A stretch of DNA of 64,000 bases, from NCBI GenBank assembly GCA_900469625.1, contig UBXV01000010.1, positions 166,469 through 230,468 of the forward strand, read 5' to 3'. The position numbers and the translations under genes were made by a program. The stretch is from Hyphomicrobiales bacterium (GTDB lineage: Bacteria; Pseudomonadota; Alphaproteobacteria; Rhizobiales; Rhizobiaceae). Positions 1 through 8,663 of the stretch are shown piece after piece. The number at the start of each line of letters is the position of its first letter. The first letter of the stretch is position 1. The notes beneath the pieces were generated by a model. It did no database searches. It was given only the letters and a program-made list of their open reading frames with translations, and was not told the DNA's origin.

Positions 1-965
1 GCAAGCCGCACGGGCGCCGTCTTGAAGGCTTCGAGAACACGGAAGACCCGTGCCGATTCGTGCAGCACCAGCGGCTCGCGCATCGCCTTCATCGGATCGG
101 GCAGCTGTCCGTCGAGCAATTGGTCGAGCAGGTCCTTCTTCAACACCATGCCAAGCGGATAGTCGATGCCGCCGCGGCCGATCAGCAGCTGTTCGTGGCG
201 GCAATCGCGGATGGTGCGCAGGATTTCCTCGCGGGTGTCATCGGCATCGATCCAGTCGATTTCCATGCGCGGCGTCATGAAATCGGAAATCCGCCGATCG
301 CCGATGTTGAAGATACGCTCCACCAGCTCCTGCTGGGCGACATCCAGAAGCCCCGCCTCCTGGCTTTCGGCGACCAGCAGCTTCAGTTCGGTCGGCGAAT
401 GCATCGATGCCTCGCCCGTGCCCGGCCGCAAGCCGACCAGCCTGAGGACGAGATTGCCGAGGCCGTTGAGAGACAGGATCGCCGGGCGCAACAGAAACAG
501 GAAGAGCCCGAGCGGGCGCACCACCGCAAGGGCCGTGCCCTCGCTTCGCTGCAGCGCGAGGCTTTTCGGCGCAAGCTCTCCGAGCACGATGTGGAGCGCA
601 GTGATGATGATGAACGAGATGGCCACCGCGATCGCATGCGAACCGAACGAGGCCCAGCCCATCGGCAGCACGTTCAAGAGCGGTTCGATCAGATGCGCAA
701 GAGCCGGTTCCCCCACCCAGCCGAGTGCCAGCGATGATATTGTGATGCCGAGCTGCGTGGCCGCCAGGTTTGCATCGAGATTGTCGACCGCGTGCTGCAG
801 CGAGCCGGCGTTCATGCGCCGTTGCGCGACCAGCTCTGTCACCCGGCTGCGGCGGACGGATACCAGGGAGAATTCGGCTGCGACGAAAAATCCGTTGGCG
901 GCGACGAGTAGAAACACGGCCAGTATCCCGAGATAGTCGAAAATACTGCCATCCGAACCGGACAT
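1..965 (-). CDS. CNNM/CorC-HlyC family membrane protein (hemolysin-like), 3' end outside window
   Basis: The frame opens at ATG 965 (MSGSDGSIFDYLGIL) and runs off the left edge after about 321 codons. The first ~190 residues form a DUF21/CNNM-type membrane domain with several hydrophobic segments, including NGFFVAAEFSLVSVRRSRV near the N-terminus and a GELAPKSLALQ motif. A cytoplasmic CBS-pair region follows; FMTPRMEIDWIDADD is the usual start of the first CBS domain. The family is linked to Mg/Co homeostasis or export; the name hemolysin is historical. The C-terminal CorC_HlyC domain is not visible. Family assignment is firm, the transported ion is not. Confidence 0.88.
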   Translation of the reverse strand, partial: MSGSDGSIFDYLGILAVFLLVAANGFFVAAEFSLVSVRRSRVTELVAQRRMNAGSLQHAVDNLDANLAATQLGITISSLALGWVGEPALAHLIEPLLNVLPMGWASFGSHAIAVAISFIIITALHIVLGELAPKSLALQRSEGTALAVVRPLGLFLFLLRPAILSLNGLGNLVLRLVGLRPGTGEASMHSPTELKLLVAESQEAGLLDVAQQELVERIFNIGDRRISDFMTPRMEIDWIDADDTREEILRTIRDCRHEQLLIGRGGIDYPLGMVLKKDLLDQLLDGQLPDPMKAMREPLVLHESARVFRVLEAFKTAPVRL

Positions 966-1093
966 GGTCTCCCTTCGGGCGCTTCGCGCCTCGCATTGTT
1001 GACGTTGCCATCAACGTAGCACGCTCCGGCGGCACGCGTCATACCGGAGGCAGGCGATCTTTACGCTGCCTGCATCCGGCAGGACGCCCGGAA

Positions 1094-1624
1094 CTAGTTC
1101 GCGCCTTCGACAGCCTTGAGCGCTTCCAGATCCGCGTGCGATACGAACTCGCATGCCAGCAGGGTCTTGCCGGGAATGGCATCGCTTTCACGCGCAACGA
1201 TCGACACGATCCCCATTTCCGCCGTCGGCTGCTCCGCATCGGCCAGCGCTCGTGCAAAGCCCTTGGTCGACGTGCCGAGAATGCTGCTTTTCTCAGGCTG
1301 CAATTGATAGCGGGCCGCCAGGTCGTCCGCACGCGCGCCTTCGATCAGAACGCCGACGGAACTGCCGGCAAAGACGACCTCGCTGGTCTTGAAGCCGTCA
1401 CGACCGATGTCGGACGGCAGTTTGTAGACATAGGCCGTCAGCAGCGACGTATCGGGCTTGGTCAGCTTCTCGGCCGCATCATAGAGTTCGGTTGCCGATT
1501 GCATCGTGTAGGGCGGGCTGCAGAGCGCCCCGTCGTAAAAAGCCGTCATATCGTCGGATGCCATGAGCGTCGCCGGGATCAGGAAAACGGCAAGGGCAGG
1601 CAAAACTCTAGAAAGCAAAGTCAT
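1094..1624 (-). CDS. small exported protein of unknown function (176 aa)
   Basis: The start is set at ATG 1624 because it gives a signal peptide (MTLLSRVLPALAVFLIPATLMA, cleavage near residue 22) with GGAG just upstream. The open frame continues further upstream, but that part reads as non-coding. The mature protein of about 154 residues is soluble-looking, with one Cys near the N-terminus (GALCSPPY) and one near the C-terminus (LLACEFV) that could form a disulfide. No family was recognised. It probably acts in the periplasm. Confidence 0.65.
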   Translation of the reverse strand: MTLLSRVLPALAVFLIPATLMASDDMTAFYDGALCSPPYTMQSATELYDAAEKLTKPDTSLLTAYVYKLPSDIGRDGFKTSEVVFAGSSVGVLIEGARADDLAARYQLQPEKSSILGTSTKGFARALADAEQPTAEMGIVSIVARESDAIPGKTLLACEFVSHADLEALKAVEGAN

Positions 1625-1973
1625 CACTCCAGTTGGTACTTGAACGGTCCGGTCCCCGCGCGGCCGAATACCGCGCGCTGTTCGACGGGTGGCCGAATGC
1701 GCGAAGCGATACACCATCTTGCCGTTACCGATCACGACAATCTCCACCGCGGCAGCTGTCGATCCCCATGCATGGCCGTACGTCGCGTTCAGCACCAGCG
1801 TTGATGGTCCAATGCAAGTTCCACCACCCAATACTAAGAATAGTTGGGTGCAAATAAGGGCCATTTTTTAACAGATTGATGTGAAATAAACTGTCAATTT
1901 CGGAATTCGGGGCAAATCGAGGAAATTCAAGGTGCAACAACAAAAGAACCCACTAAAAAAGGGGTCGCTATAC
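1625..1973. other. intergenic region with divergent promoters, no gene seen
   Basis: This stretch separates the small exported gene (leftward) from the TadG-like gene (rightward). Its right third is clearly AT-rich, as expected for a promoter. It holds the imperfect inverted repeat described at 1825-1850. Open frames across it have no ribosome binding site or recognisable protein signature. Confidence 0.5.
1825..1850. promoter_or_regulatory. inverted repeat upstream of the TadG-like gene
   Basis: CACCCAA (1825-1831) and TTGGGTG (1844-1850) are perfect inverted arms. An inner CTA/TAG pairing extends the stem to 10 bp with a two-base bulge. It lies about 125 bp before the TadG-like start and is not followed by a T-tract, so an operator or leader hairpin is more likely than a terminator. 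Confidence 0.35.
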
Positions 1974-3245
1974 ATGAACTTATTTCAGCCATTACGCATT
2001 TTCGGCGCACGAAACTCGAAAAGACTGCTGCGCGACAAATCAGGAAACTTTGCCATGCTGGCCGCGGTGGTGGCCGTTCCGCTTATGGTGGCGGCTGGAG
2101 GCGCAGTCGACCTGGCCGGGGCCCTGGCGCTGAAAACGGAACTCCAGGGGGCGGCCGATGCGGGCGCGCTTGCCGGCGCGGCCGTTGGCAGCGACCGGCA
2201 CGTTGACGCGGCCGAGTCCTTCCTTGCAGCAAACCTTGGGGGCAATTCCAGCGAAGATCTCGAGCGAAGCTCCCGTGTCCACAAGATTGAAAGCGCGCAG
2301 GGTATCGTCACCGTTCGATTGAACCAGCCATACCAGACCAGTTTCCTCGGCCTGATCGGCATGGAGAGCATTCCCGTCTCGGTTCTCGCCAGGGCAAAGG
2401 CGCAGAAGCGAAACGACGCGTGCATTTTCGCCCTCGATCCGTCGAAGGTGGAGGCCTTTCGCCTGGTCAACGCCAACACATTCCGGGCCGAATGCGGCAT
2501 TCAGGTCAATTCGGACAATGCCCGGGCTCTGAAGATCGAGAGTTCGAAGTTCTTCAGCGCCACGACGATCAACGTGCACGGTGGTTCGTCGGTCAAGCAA
2601 ACGCTGCTGCCGCAACCGATCGACAGATCGCCCGTCGTGCCTGACCCGCTGGCCGGCATCGAAGAGCCGCAGCAAAAGGGCAAGCCCTGCAATTTCACGG
2701 CGCTCACCATCGACAGCAGCTCCCCGGCCACGCTCAATCCTGGCGTTTACTGCAAGGGCCTGACGGTCAATTCTTCCGCCGGGCTGGTCTTGAAGCCGGG
2801 TGTTTACGTCTTCAGGAACGGCAACTTCACGCTCAACGCCTCGGGGACCGTGAAGGGGGAGGATGTGCTCCTCTATTTCGAGGATGAGCGCTCGGCGTTC
2901 ATGTCGAACGGCGCGGCCGTGCTCCAGCTTTCGGCGCCGACCACCGGCAAACTCGCCGGTATCCTGATGTTCCAGGGCCGGGACGCGGTGGGAAGCAGCG
3001 TCATCAAACGCCTGAACACCGCGGACGGCAGCTATTACGCCGGCACCATCTACCTGCCGCATGCGGCGGTCGAATGGAACGTCAGCGGCAGTGCCAATGT
3101 TGAGGCCGCCTACACGGCGCTGATCACCAAGACGCTCTACATGGCGGTGTCGGGAACGGTGGCATTTCGCAAGCCCCCGGAAAACAGCGCAGTTCCCGTT
3201 CCTCCGCAGCTCGCGGGCGGTGGGGGCCCGCGGCTCATCCAGTAA
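1974..3245 (+). CDS. orphan TadE/TadG-like pilus-assembly family protein
   Basis: The start is placed at ATG 1974 (MNLFQPLRIFGARN), with an AAAAGGGG-type ribosome binding site about 8 bases upstream; a GTG at 1932 is in frame but less well supported. Residues ~20-70 form the TadE/G N-terminal segment: a short charged stretch (RDKSGNFAML), one long hydrophobic helix, then ALKTELQGAADAGALAGA, typical of pseudopilin-like Tad minor pilins. The ~350-residue remainder includes DACIFALDPS and a Ser/Gly/Asn-rich beta-type region. It is probably anchored in the inner membrane and faces the periplasm. No other tad/cpa gene lies nearby, so its partner machinery must be elsewhere. Confidence 0.72.
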   Translation: MNLFQPLRIFGARNSKRLLRDKSGNFAMLAAVVAVPLMVAAGGAVDLAGALALKTELQGAADAGALAGAAVGSDRHVDAAESFLAANLGGNSSEDLERSSRVHKIESAQGIVTVRLNQPYQTSFLGLIGMESIPVSVLARAKAQKRNDACIFALDPSKVEAFRLVNANTFRAECGIQVNSDNARALKIESSKFFSATTINVHGGSSVKQTLLPQPIDRSPVVPDPLAGIEEPQQKGKPCNFTALTIDSSSPATLNPGVYCKGLTVNSSAGLVLKPGVYVFRNGNFTLNASGTVKGEDVLLYFEDERSAFMSNGAAVLQLSAPTTGKLAGILMFQGRDAVGSSVIKRLNTADGSYYAGTIYLPHAAVEWNVSGSANVEAAYTALITKTLYMAVSGTVAFRKPPENSAVPVPPQLAGGGGPRLIQ

Positions 3246-3415
3246 GGGCACGGATTGCAGGATAGCGTCAGGCCGGGCGACGCGCCGGAACTTGAGGCTT
3301 GCGAGGGTATCGTGATCAATGCCCTCGCCGCCAACCTATGGGAAAGAGTTTTCCTGTAGACCCTTTGTTCCGGGACAGCGGCGGGCAATTTCGCGCCGGC
3401 ATATGGAGTGGGCGC

Positions 3416-5179
3416 ATGCACGAAGACAAGATTCGCCAGGCCCTGATCGAGCTTCTCTATAGAAGCTCCTATGGCGTGGTCATCTCCAACATCGTCGTTT
3501 CGCTTGCCGCCATATCCGTGCTGCGGCAGGCGGTATCCACGAGCTGGCTCGTCGGATGGGTCGGCGCGCTGTATCTGCTGATCCTCCTGCGTGTCCTTGC
3601 CTCCCGACGTTTCTTCAGTCGCCCGAGAAACGCGCGCTCCACCATGCGGTGGGCCTGGCTCGCGGCCGCCTTCACCTGGTCGTCGGGCCTGCTTTGGGGC
3701 ACGGTCGGATGGGTCGGCTTCCTTCCCGAGGAACCGATCGTGCTTTCCTTCACGGTCATCGTCCTCAGCGGCCTCGTCTGCGGTACGGTGCCGTCGCTCT
3801 CGGCATTTCCACCCGCCCTCGTGGGCTCTATCCTCGTGACGGTGTTGCCGATCGCCGTGCGTTGCATCCAGACGGACAGCGAAATTACCGGCCCGTTCCT
3901 TTTCCTGCTCGCCTCGCTCGTCGCCATCAACTTCTACTATTGCCGCATCACCTACCGGATGTTGCGAGAGACCGTCAGCCTGCGGCTGGAAAACGAGAAT
4001 CTCGTCGGTCACCTGCAGGAAGAGCGTGACCGCGCCCAGGCCGCAGACCGCGCCAAGACGCGCTTTCTTGCCGCCGCGAGCCACGATCTTCGCCAGCCGA
4101 TCCACGCGTTGAGCTTGCTGGTCTCCACCCTTCAGATCCTCGGGCAGCGTGGAAACGTCTCCTCCGGCGATGCCCGCGATCTGGCGACGAGGGCGAAATC
4201 CGCCGTCGGCAATCTCGGGGGATTGCTGAATGCGCTTCTCGACATCTCGCGGCTCGACGCCGGCATCGTCACGATCGCCAATGAGACGGTATCGATCCGC
4301 GAACTTTTCCGCGACCTGAACGACACGTTCGCCGCCGAGGCGGACCAGCGGGACCTTGATTGGCGGATCGTCGACAGCGGCTTGCTGATCGACAGCGACC
4401 CGATGATGCTGCGACGCATCCTGAGCAACCTTCTGTCGAACGCCTTTCGCTACACGAAAACGGGCAGCGTTCTGCTGGGCTGCCGCAGACGCGGCAATTC
4501 GGTGGAGATCCAGGTGCTGGATACCGGCCCCGGCATCCCTCCCGACCAGCAGACAATGGTCTTCGAGGAATTCATGCAGTTGCAGAACCTGGCAAGGGAC
4601 CGGACGCAGGGCCTCGGCCTCGGGCTTGCCATCGTTCGCCGCACGGCCGAGCTGCTGCAGCACCCGTTGAGACTGGTCTCCGTGCCCGGTCGCGGCTCCA
4701 TGTTTTCGATCACGGTGCCGTTGGCGCGCCGGGTGGCGTCACCCCTGCCGGCCGTCCGCCCCTCGCCCACAGCCAGCAGCGCTGCCGGCATCATCCTGGT
4801 GGAGAACGAGAAGGAGGTCGCCGATGCCATGGTCGGGCTCCTGACCCTGGAGGGACACCGCATCTATGCCGGCCGATCGGCCGACGAGGTGCTCAAGGTG
4901 CATTCGAAAGCGCTGGCGACCGGCGGCGCGCCGGTCGACCTCATCATTGCCGACTACCGCCTCGAGCACGGCGCCACGGGTCTCGACGCCATTCGGGATC
5001 TCTGCAGCCACCTTGGTCGTCACGTTCCGGCTATCATCGTCACCGGCGACACCTCGCCATCGCGGCTGAAGGAGGTCAGCGCAAGTCGAGTCCGCATCCT
5101 GCACAAGCCTATCACCGATGAGGAACTGCGCGAGGCGATCGATGCCGCCCTGCATGGAGAAAAATCGCCGGCGCAGTGA
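3416..5179 (+). CDS. membrane hybrid histidine kinase with C-terminal receiver
   Basis: ATG 3416 is preceded by GGAG at 7-base spacing and starts MHEDKIRQALIEL; longer in-frame starts lack such a site. The 587-aa protein has an N-terminal block of about six hydrophobic segments (residues ~20-190), a short coiled linker (LRLENENLVGHLQEERDRAQ), then a HisKA domain with phospho-acceptor His223 (ASHDLRQPIHAL). The HATPase_c domain shows ILSNLLSNAFRYT and DTGPGIP/GLGLGLAIV. The receiver domain from ~460 has Asp513 (LIIADYRLEHG) and a conserved Lys (ILHKPI). With no DNA-binding domain, it must signal through another regulator or a phosphorelay. The signal is unknown. Confidence 0.87.
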   Translation: MHEDKIRQALIELLYRSSYGVVISNIVVSLAAISVLRQAVSTSWLVGWVGALYLLILLRVLASRRFFSRPRNARSTMRWAWLAAAFTWSSGLLWGTVGWVGFLPEEPIVLSFTVIVLSGLVCGTVPSLSAFPPALVGSILVTVLPIAVRCIQTDSEITGPFLFLLASLVAINFYYCRITYRMLRETVSLRLENENLVGHLQEERDRAQAADRAKTRFLAAASHDLRQPIHALSLLVSTLQILGQRGNVSSGDARDLATRAKSAVGNLGGLLNALLDISRLDAGIVTIANETVSIRELFRDLNDTFAAEADQRDLDWRIVDSGLLIDSDPMMLRRILSNLLSNAFRYTKTGSVLLGCRRRGNSVEIQVLDTGPGIPPDQQTMVFEEFMQLQNLARDRTQGLGLGLAIVRRTAELLQHPLRLVSVPGRGSMFSITVPLARRVASPLPAVRPSPTASSAAGIILVENEKEVADAMVGLLTLEGHRIYAGRSADEVLKVHSKALATGGAPVDLIIADYRLEHGATGLDAIRDLCSHLGRHVPAIIVTGDTSPSRLKEVSASRVRILHKPITDEELREAIDAALHGEKSPAQ

Positions 5180-5281
5180 TCGGCACCGCAGCCGGCGGGC
5201 CGCAGTTGATCGATGCAAGCTCTCGCAAGTTTGCATGCGCACGAAGATGCGCATATGCTAGTAAAGACAAGGAGACCTTCC

Positions 5282-5527
5282 ATGAGCGAGCATGCCCGAT
5301 CCGTCGCTGCAAAGCGCGCCGCCAATCTGACGATCGATGCCGAACTTCTTGCCGAGGCGCGGCACTTCGACATCAATCTGTCGCGGGCGGCCGAGGCCGG
5401 CATCGCCAGGGCCGTGGCAGATGCCAAGGCCGACCGCTGGAAAAAGGAGAACCACGAGGCGCTGCAGAGCTCGAACGCGTTCGTCGATGCCAACGGCCTG
5501 CCACTGGCGCAGTTCCGCCAATTCTAG
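5282..5527 (+). CDS. ccdA: CcdA-family antitoxin
   Basis: An 81-aa protein starting at ATG 5282, with AAGGAG seven bases upstream. The N-terminus (RAANLTIDAELLAEARHFDINLSRAAEAGIARAV) is the ribbon-helix-helix signature of CcdA antitoxins. The C-terminus (NHEALQSSNAFVDANGLPLAQFRQF) is the toxin-binding tail that normally lies disordered and wraps the toxin. It would repress its own promoter together with CcdB; the AT-rich 5180-5281 gap is the likely site. It pairs with the ccdB gene that follows. Confidence 0.9.
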   Translation: MSEHARSVAAKRAANLTIDAELLAEARHFDINLSRAAEAGIARAVADAKADRWKKENHEALQSSNAFVDANGLPLAQFRQF

Positions 5528-5623
5528 CGCGCCCGGCGTGCCTGATGGCGCAACGCTCTACCGCCCTTTTCCGACGCCGTCTGGCAGCGGAAGCCGATCT
5601 TCTCTTCTCCTGGAAACGGTCTC

Positions 5624-5920
5624 ATGCCGCGTTATGACGTCTATGCCAATCCGGGCGGCGGGCTTGTGCTCGATGTGCAGGCCGACGTGCTCGACGCGTT
5701 GAAGACGCGGGCCGTCATCCCGCTTCTGCCGGCGGAAACAGCCCCCAAGCCCGCCAGGCGCCTCAACCCGGTGTTTGAAATTTCCGGCGTCAGCTATGTT
5801 CTGGTCACCCAGTTCATGGCTGCCATACCCATGTCGGCGCTGGCGGCGCCTGTTGCCAATCTCTCCGAGCGGCATGACGACATCATCGCGGCGCTCGACA
5901 TGGTCTTTCACGGCTTTTAG
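5624..5920 (+). CDS. ccdB: CcdB-family toxin (gyrase poison)
   Basis: A 98-aa protein, the usual CcdB length (about 100). It starts with PRYDVYANPGGGLVLDVQADVLD and ends with DIIAALDMVFHGF; the C-terminal Trp-Gly-Ile of plasmid F CcdB, needed for gyrase poisoning, is not present, though many chromosomal homologues differ there. The PVFEISGVSYVLVTQFMAAIP core matches the family. Most ccdAB pairs overlap or nearly touch; here 96 bases separate ccdA from ccdB. Whether the toxin is active cannot be judged from sequence. Confidence 0.85.
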   Translation: MPRYDVYANPGGGLVLDVQADVLDALKTRAVIPLLPAETAPKPARRLNPVFEISGVSYVLVTQFMAAIPMSALAAPVANLSERHDDIIAALDMVFHGF

Positions 5921-5973
5921 GGACACTTTCTGAAAAGAACGCGCAGATGGCATGCATCGCTGCAAGCTGAGAT

Positions 5974-6111
5974 GCACGGCGCGAGGAACGAACAATGGCC
6001 GGCGCCGGGCTCCACATGCGAGGCCGGCGCGTGCGGCAAGCCTTGAGCGACGATCGAAAAATCTGGTTCGACCGGGACGATGTCATCAAGTCCGGACGAC
6101 CAGAGCTCCAC
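5974..6111 (-). pseudogene. remnant of an alpha/beta hydrolase C-terminus
   Basis: Directly after the AraC gene's stop codon, the same minus-strand frame reads VELWSSGLDDIVPVEPDFSI, then AQGLPHAPASHVEPGAGHCS and FLAPC. This resembles the C-terminal part of dienelactone-hydrolase-like alpha/beta hydrolases, with the Asp region (LDDIVP) and the catalytic His in GAGH. No N-terminal part with a Gly-x-Ser-x-Gly nucleophile elbow exists upstream, because the AraC gene occupies that place. After APC the similarity ends and the frame closes near 5917. I read it as a decayed leftover of about 46 codons. The family match is from memory of the motif. Confidence 0.42.
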
Positions 6112-6120
6112 TCGCCCGCC

Positions 6121-7059
6121 TCAGGAGGCCAACGGCTCCCGCATCGCCGCCTTGCTTCGGTAGTGACTGGGCGGTGCTCCGATGATCTTTCGGAAGGCGC
6201 GGCTGAACGAGGCCTCGGAATCATAGCCAAGGCGGTTTGCAACGAGTGCAACGCGCTGTCCCTGCTGCAGCCATTGATGCGCCTGATGCATCCGCATGCG
6301 CGCCACATAGCGGGCGGGCGTTTCGCCCATGGTGTCGACAAAACGCTGGGCAAAGCCGGATCGTGATGCGCCCATGAGTTTTGCCAGTTCCGGCACACTC
6401 CAGTCCCTTGCCGGCTCCAGATGGATGGCGGCAAGCACGCGCCCGAGTTCCGGATTGCGAACGGCCGCAAGCCAGCCCGTTGCCGAGCCGCAGCCATGCT
6501 CCACCCAGGTCCGAATGAGCGTTGCCGTCAGCACGTCGGCGAGCCGCGCCAGAATTCCGCCGGAACCGACGCGCTGCATCTGCGCTTCGCGCAGCATCGC
6601 TTCGAGCAAGGCCGGTATCGACGGCTCGCTCGCGGCAAGGTCGCTGGTGCGCATGACGGCGGGCATCAATTGCAGCAGCGGATGCAGACGATCGACGTTG
6701 AACTGCATCACCGCGTAGAAGATCAGGTTCTTGCTGTCGGTCGACGGGCATTGCACGTCGACGATGCCGTCGCAGAGCTGCCGCCTGGGGAGGTCGCTGA
6801 TCGAGACGGGGCGGATGCCTGGCTTGCTGGCGAGCACATGCGCGTCACCTCTTGGCAACAGCACCGCATCGCCCTCGGCAAGCTCCATCCATTCACCGTC
6901 CGGCGTCTGAAGATGGGCCGAACCTGCGGCGAGGAAATGGAACCGTGCCGGCTGCTGCGCCGGATAGGCTGTCGCCCAGGGCGCACAGGGCTGACAACGA
7001 CCGTATTCGACGCCGTCGAGCCTCAGCCCGCGCAGGATCTCGGTCAACGCATCGCTCAT
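6121..7059 (-). CDS. AraC-family regulator with cupin_6 domain
   Basis: A 312-aa protein with the usual AraC layout. Residues ~1-170 form a cupin-type sensing domain (PARFHFLAAGSAHLQTPDGE, ELAEGDAVLLPRGDAHVL) of the AraC-binding cupin_6 type. Residues ~205-305 carry the two helix-turn-helix motifs (WSVPELAKLMGASRSGFAQRF and VALVANRLGYDSEASFSRAFRK). It is divergent from the MFS exporter gene with a 112-bp shared promoter region, the common arrangement for a regulator controlling the neighbouring transporter and itself. The ligand is unknown. Confidence 0.9.
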   Translation of the reverse strand: MSDALTEILRGLRLDGVEYGRCQPCAPWATAYPAQQPARFHFLAAGSAHLQTPDGEWMELAEGDAVLLPRGDAHVLASKPGIRPVSISDLPRRQLCDGIVDVQCPSTDSKNLIFYAVMQFNVDRLHPLLQLMPAVMRTSDLAASEPSIPALLEAMLREAQMQRVGSGGILARLADVLTATLIRTWVEHGCGSATGWLAAVRNPELGRVLAAIHLEPARDWSVPELAKLMGASRSGFAQRFVDTMGETPARYVARMRMHQAHQWLQQGQRVALVANRLGYDSEASFSRAFRKIIGAPPSHYRSKAAMREPLAS

Positions 7060-7171
7060 CTAATGCCCCTGCAAGTTTGGACAATCGGCATGGTCTTTTG
7101 GATTTTCTAGCATAGAAACTCCTGAAGGTCGCGCCTATTTTCGCCATCAACACTCGCGGAGATTAAAAATC

Positions 7172-8371
7172 ATGGATGGTGTGGTGACGAAATCTACTGG
7201 TCCGACGGACGAGCAGAGCAAGGCGCGATGGGGCGCTGTCGTATCGCTTTCGCTCGGGGTTTTCGGGCTGGTAACGGCGGAATTCCTGCCGGCGAGCCTG
7301 CTAACCCCGATGTCCGCTGACCTCGGGGTCAGTGTCGGCGCGGCCGGACAATCGGTAACGACGACCGCCGTCGTTGCGGCCGTCGCCGGTCCGGCGATCG
7401 TCGTCTATACCGGGCGGTTCGACCGGCGCACGGTTCTTCTGGCGTTGACGGCTCTGCTCGTCGTCTCGAGCCTGATGGCGGGCTTTGCCCCCAATCTGCC
7501 GTTCCTGCTTGCGGCGCGCGTGCTTCTGGGTGTCGCGCTCGGCGGCTTCTGGGCAATGTCTCTGGCGCTCGCCATGCGCCTTGTTCCAGGCCGGCTGATG
7601 CCCCGCGCGATGGCGATCGTGATGTCGGGCGTGTCGATCGCAACCGTTTGCGCGGCCCCGGTCGGCGCCTGGATCGGTGCCACGCTCGGCTGGCGCTACG
7701 CCTTCCTGCTGGCCGCCGCCGTGGGCGTGATCACCTTCATCGTCCAGGCCCTGACCGTCCCGTCGTTGCCGCCGGTCGGCACGACCGGGCTTGCGACCAT
7801 CGCAAGGGTTCTCCGGCGTCCGGCGATCCGGCTCGGCCTTGCCACGATCCTGCTGGTGGTCACCGGCCATTTTGCCGGCTTCACCTATATCCGCCCCTAC
7901 CTCGAACAGGTGCCGCGCTTCGACGTTGAAATGATCACAGCTATCCTGCTTGCCTTCGGCATCGGCGGCTTCTTCGGCAACATCGCCGGCGGGTTCCTTG
8001 CCGAGCGCAACACACGCCTGGCGATGATGCTGGCAGCGATCGGCATCGCCGTGACTGCGCTCCTGCTCGCGGTCGCCGGTGGGCTGCCGGGCATCGCCGC
8101 GGCTGCGACGGCCGCCTGGGGCTTTGCCTTCGGCGCGCTTCCCGTCAGCGTCCAGTCCTTCCTCAGCCGGGCTGCCGGCGACGAGGCGGAAGGCGCGGGG
8201 GCAGCGACCCTGACGACATTCCAGATCGCGATTTCCACCGGAGCCATCCTCGGCGGCCTGATCGTCGAACTGCAGGGTCCGGCCGGCGTCTTCCTGTTCG
8301 CATCATTGGCCGCGCTGCTGGGCGCCTCTCTTGTCGCGATGTCCCGCAAGGTCGCGCTTCAGCCAGGCTAG
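7172..8371 (+). CDS. MFS transporter, 12-TM drug/sugar efflux type
   Basis: A 399-aa protein, the usual length for DHA1-type MFS exporters, with about 12 hydrophobic segments. The N-terminus (GVFGLVTAEFLPASLLTPMSADLGVS) matches the arabinose-efflux/AraJ-like branch. The loop 2-3 motif is degenerate (GRFDRRTVLLALTALLV), and there is a typical motif C-like region (GVSIATVCAAPVGAWIG). It sits divergent from the cupin AraC gene, which suggests AraC-controlled export of a toxic compound or sugar. Substrate is not predictable. Confidence 0.88.
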   Translation: MDGVVTKSTGPTDEQSKARWGAVVSLSLGVFGLVTAEFLPASLLTPMSADLGVSVGAAGQSVTTTAVVAAVAGPAIVVYTGRFDRRTVLLALTALLVVSSLMAGFAPNLPFLLAARVLLGVALGGFWAMSLALAMRLVPGRLMPRAMAIVMSGVSIATVCAAPVGAWIGATLGWRYAFLLAAAVGVITFIVQALTVPSLPPVGTTGLATIARVLRRPAIRLGLATILLVVTGHFAGFTYIRPYLEQVPRFDVEMITAILLAFGIGGFFGNIAGGFLAERNTRLAMMLAAIGIAVTALLLAVAGGLPGIAAAATAAWGFAFGALPVSVQSFLSRAAGDEAEGAGAATLTTFQIAISTGAILGGLIVELQGPAGVFLFASLAALLGASLVAMSRKVALQPG

Positions 8372-8439
8372 ACCGAAGGCGCCGCCCCTCGGCGGCCCGG
8401 GACCTGCCATTGCTGGCAGCCAAGGCCGGTCCCTTGTAG

Positions 8440-8474
8440 TCGCCGCCGTCAGCGCAAGTGTCTGACGGCGGCGA
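8440..8474. repeat. 13-bp stem-loop in the MFS/flavoenzyme gap
   Basis: A perfect 13-bp inverted repeat (TCGCCGCCGTCAG at 8440-8452, its complement at 8462-8474) with a 9-base loop. It lies 69 bp after the MFS stop and is not followed by a T-tract. It may stabilise or terminate the MFS transcript. Confidence 0.45.
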
Positions 8475-8663
8475 TGCCAGGCAGTGCACATGCCTCGGCT
8501 CTACCGTCGCGAGGCAATTCGGGAATGGCGCCGATGCGGTCAGCGACAGGATGGTTCGCAAGCGGATGGGAAACACTGTGTTCGCGCCGGCACGGCTGTC
8601 GCCCAAGCCGGTCTTATGCCATCTAGGACAGTGACAACGACACATGCACAGGCGGCGCTATCC

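Noticed and set aside
3137..4663. A 508-codon open frame antisense to the TadG end and the hybrid kinase
   Set aside because: It crosses the end of one gene and half of another and reads as shadow composition without domains.
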